This document shows positions 62,321 through 64,000 of a stretch of 64,000 bases of DNA, one piece after another. Below the pieces are notes generated by a model, which made no database searches, was not told the origin of the DNA, and saw only the letters and a program-made list of their open reading frames with translations. Source of the DNA: RGIG5612 sp017511185 (GTDB taxonomy: Bacteria > Bacillota > Clostridia > Lachnospirales > Lachnospiraceae); NCBI GenBank assembly GCA_017511185.1, contig JAFWLF010000144.1, positions 4,194 through 68,193 on the forward strand, written 5' to 3'. Every line of letters begins with the position of its first letter. Within the stretch, counting starts at the first letter, position 1. Position numbers and translations under genes: made by a program.

Positions 62321-62590
62321 ATGAGATTTGCAGAAAAAATGATCGTCAGTCAAGTCGGCGATGCCTGGTTTGCCGTTCCAATGGGCAGCTCAGAAGGCAA
62401 TACTACCAAAATGGTTAAGCTGAACAGCACAGGAAAAGATATTTTTGATGGTTTATTAGAAGGAAAAACAGTAGAAGAGATTGCCCGTTCTTTGACAGAT
62501 AAATATGAAGTTGACCCTCAGAAGGCGGTGCAAAGTACATGGGACGTCATTAATGCACTTAAGGCCAAAGGCATACTATCCGCAGAATGA
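62321..62590 (+). CDS. PqqD-like peptide-recognition protein
   Basis: 89 residues, the length of stand-alone PqqD. VKLNSTGKDIFDGLLEGKTV, EEIARSLTDKYEVD and VINALKAKGIL give the winged-helix RRE fold, in which a beta strand of the precursor leader binds next to strand 3. It lies nine bases after the radical SAM gene and overlaps the lipoprotein gene by four bases. Confidence 0.85.
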   Translation: MRFAEKMIVSQVGDAWFAVPMGSSEGNTTKMVKLNSTGKDIFDGLLEGKTVEEIARSLTDKYEVDPQKAVQSTWDVINALKAKGILSAE

Positions 62591-63000
62591 AGAGAGACAG
62601 AATAATGATTAATAGGAAACTAACAAAGAAAACAGCAGTAGTGTTTTTCCTGATTTTTGTATGTACCTGTGTGTTACTTGTCACGGCGTGTAGCTGTTCC
62701 GGACAAAAAAAGGAAACGATACCGGAATCCGTAACTACGTTCGTATTACCGCTTGATGAGATGGATAATGTGACGGATCCTGCCACAGGGAAAGGAAATG
62801 ACAGGCCAGAAAAAGATAATGAAGATACGGCAGGATACGAAGATTCTTACGATATGACGGATGCCAGCTTTAATGATATTGATACAGAAAAAGAAAGTGA
62901 TCCAGTATCTGAAGAGGCTGTTACTGAGTCCAGCCCGGAAGATGATGAGGTTTATACACATGGAAACTATGAACTCCCGGAAGTATCATTAGATGACTGA
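62587..63000 (+). CDS. acidic lipoprotein in the RiPP-like cassette
   Basis: 137 residues. ATG 62587 overlaps the PqqD-like stop by four bases (ATGA). The signal ends in the lipobox VTAC (Cys35); the mature part is very acidic (many Asp and Glu) and has no recognised domain, ending in YTHGNYELPEVSLDD. The end overlaps the HPr-kinase-like gene by eight bases. Translational coupling on both sides suggests that it belongs to the cassette, perhaps as a surface receptor, immunity or export factor. Unrecognised otherwise. Confidence 0.65.
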   Translation: MKRDRIMINRKLTKKTAVVFFLIFVCTCVLLVTACSCSGQKKETIPESVTTFVLPLDEMDNVTDPATGKGNDRPEKDNEDTAGYEDSYDMTDASFNDIDTEKESDPVSEEAVTESSPEDDEVYTHGNYELPEVSLDD

Positions 63001-63787
63001 GAAAATGGATAGAAATATTGGGGCGATGAAAAAGACTGGCATCTATCGAATTGCAGAACAGAATATCAGGATTACCTCTATTCATAACAATGTTCACGAA
63101 TACTGCAGAGAGTATCGTATGAATGCAGAAGACGCGGAAGATGTGAGCATACAGGTGGATATTGTGCAGGAAGATATAGAACGAGAGAGGCTGTTATCCA
63201 AACAGGAAGCTGTCAGGGAAAGGCAGCCAGCTCATCGTTGGAGCGATGCTTATCTGGAAGAACTGGCGGTATATCGCAGCATCGCAGAACAGATGCCGAA
63301 ATATGATACATTTCTGATTCATGGTTCTGCCGTTTCTGTAGATGGAAAAGCATATCTTTTTACGGCAAAAAGCGGCACAGGAAAGTCTACGCATGTCAGA
63401 CTTTGGCAGGAACTATTGGGAGATCGGGCAGTAGTGATTAATGACGATAAGCCACTGGTAAGGATCACAGAAAATCATGCAGTTATTTATGGTACACCAT
63501 ATAATGGCAAACACCGCTCTGGGAGCAATATTTCCGTTCCTTTGAAAGCAATTTGCCTGCTTCATCAGTCAGAGCAGAATCATATCAGACCGATGATTCA
63601 TAAAGATGCTTTTCCGATACTGCTCCAACAATCTTATCGTTCTGACAACCCAGAAACTATGAGCAGGATTGTTTCGCTGCTTACAAAGCTGACAGCACTG
63701 GTATCGTTTTGGGAAATGGACTGCAATATGGATATCAATGCCGCCCGTGTGGCTTTTGAAGCGATGAGCGGGAGCGAACTTCCGTAA
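62993..63787 (+). CDS. HPr kinase-like P-loop protein of the RiPP-like cassette
   Basis: 264 residues. The P-loop AKSGTGKSTH (125-134) and NDDKPLVRI (150-158) match HPr kinase/PEP carboxykinase-like proteins found with PqqD in RiPP loci. GTPYNGKHRSGSNISVPL is a further family segment. True HprK proteins are longer and carry a different N-terminal domain. It may phosphorylate a peptide or another cassette member. Overlap with the lipoprotein gene points to coupling. A terminator follows. Confidence 0.75.
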   Translation: MTEKMDRNIGAMKKTGIYRIAEQNIRITSIHNNVHEYCREYRMNAEDAEDVSIQVDIVQEDIERERLLSKQEAVRERQPAHRWSDAYLEELAVYRSIAEQMPKYDTFLIHGSAVSVDGKAYLFTAKSGTGKSTHVRLWQELLGDRAVVINDDKPLVRITENHAVIYGTPYNGKHRSGSNISVPLKAICLLHQSEQNHIRPMIHKDAFPILLQQSYRSDNPETMSRIVSLLTKLTALVSFWEMDCNMDINAARVAFEAMSGSELP

Positions 63788-63827
63788 AAGGACATGAAAA
63801 ATGCTGTGGGTAAAAGTATTCCGTAAA

Positions 63828-63865
63828 TGAAAAAATGGCTGCGTTCATTATCGCAGCCATTTTTA
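63828..63865 (+). terminator. rho-independent terminator
   Basis: AAAATGGCTGCG, eight-base loop, CGCAGCCATTTTT. Ends the RiPP-like cassette. Confidence 0.8.
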
Positions 63866-63887
63866 TTGTTAGGCAAGGCCTGACAAT

Positions 63888-64000
63888 AAACCACCTGCTA
63901 TGCAGGTGGAATCAGCCAGCTTCAGCTACAAGCAAAAACCTCCAATGGTACAATAGGTGCAGGTTCGCCAACCGCACTCAATTGAATCAAAGGAGGTGCC
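63888..64000 (+). mobile_element. probable left end of an IS200/IS605-type element (partial)
   Basis: The subterminal hairpin CCACCTGC-TAT-GCAGGTGG (63890-63908) is of the type recognised by IS200/IS605 TnpA enzymes. About 90 noncoding bases follow and the window ends with AAAGGAGGTGCC, a strong ribosome binding site just before a likely start codon outside the window. No transposase is visible, so the call rests on the hairpin and this layout. Confidence 0.45.

Noticed and set aside
63794..63826. Ten-codon ORF after the HPr-kinase-like gene
   Set aside because: Too short, no ribosome binding site and next to the terminator.

Overview
The window reads as a chromosomal cell-surface locus of a moderately low-GC Firmicute, most likely a gut-type clostridium (Lachnospiraceae-like). 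The reasons are strong AGGAGG-type ribosome binding sites, frequent TTG starts, several surface proteins built on choline-binding repeats, three LicD-family proteins, a PadR/DUF1700/DUF4097 trio and a small RiPP-like cassette. No rRNA, tRNA, CRISPR array or prophage was seen, and no stretch over 300 bases lacks a gene. Genus assignment is inference.

Layout. (1) 1-4256: a dlt-like cassette: the tail of an adenylating enzyme, a carrier protein, a fold-type III PLP decarboxylase, an MBOAT acyltransferase and a DltD-like membrane protein. (2) 4260-17091: the core of a Wzx/Wzy exopolysaccharide locus: initiating sugar-phosphate transferase, Wzz-like protein, a fused polymerase-flippase, three glycosyltransferases, a DUF4012 protein and a fused GHMP kinase-nucleotidyltransferase. 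(3) 17101-25231, minus strand: a tightly overlapping operon of glycosyltransferases, LicD, a second fused polymerase-flippase, a class V aminotransferase, a LicC/PntC-type nucleotidyltransferase and a CAT-like acetyltransferase. (4) 25271-34417: short blocks on alternating strands with more glycosyltransferases, two LicD proteins, an acyltransferase, an IspD/TarI-like cytidylyltransferase, an SDR and a UDP-GlcNAc 2-epimerase. (5) 34450-38507: a third polymerase, a choline-binding NlpC/P60 protein and an LCP-family protein. (6) 38568-52836: choline-binding proteins with L,D-transpeptidase, transglutaminase-like, 5'-nucleotidase-like and beta-lactamase-like domains, around a choline uptake and activation module (HTH-LicC-LicA fusion plus BCCT transporter). 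(7) 52931-60680: PadR/DUF1700/DUF4097, an SPFH protein, a GNAT acetyltransferase and a very large secreted phosphoesterase. (8) 60748-63787: a candidate RiPP cassette (41-residue peptide, radical SAM/SPASM maturase, PqqD-like protein, lipoprotein, HPr-kinase-like protein). (9) The right edge looks like the left end of an IS200/IS605-type element.

How the parts fit. Choline would be imported by the BCCT carrier, phosphorylated and converted to CDP-choline by the LicC-LicA fusion, and transferred to surface glycan by LicD proteins. The resulting phosphocholine would anchor the choline-binding proteins, which remodel peptidoglycan or act on extracellular substrates. Two or three polymerases and two flippases suggest more than one glycan or a mosaic locus. 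The dlt-like cassette, the possible aminoethylphosphonate pair and the acyltransferases would add further substituents. The RiPP-like cassette is the best candidate for an undescribed system; the decarboxylase-containing dlt-like cassette and the paired polymerase-flippase fusions come next.
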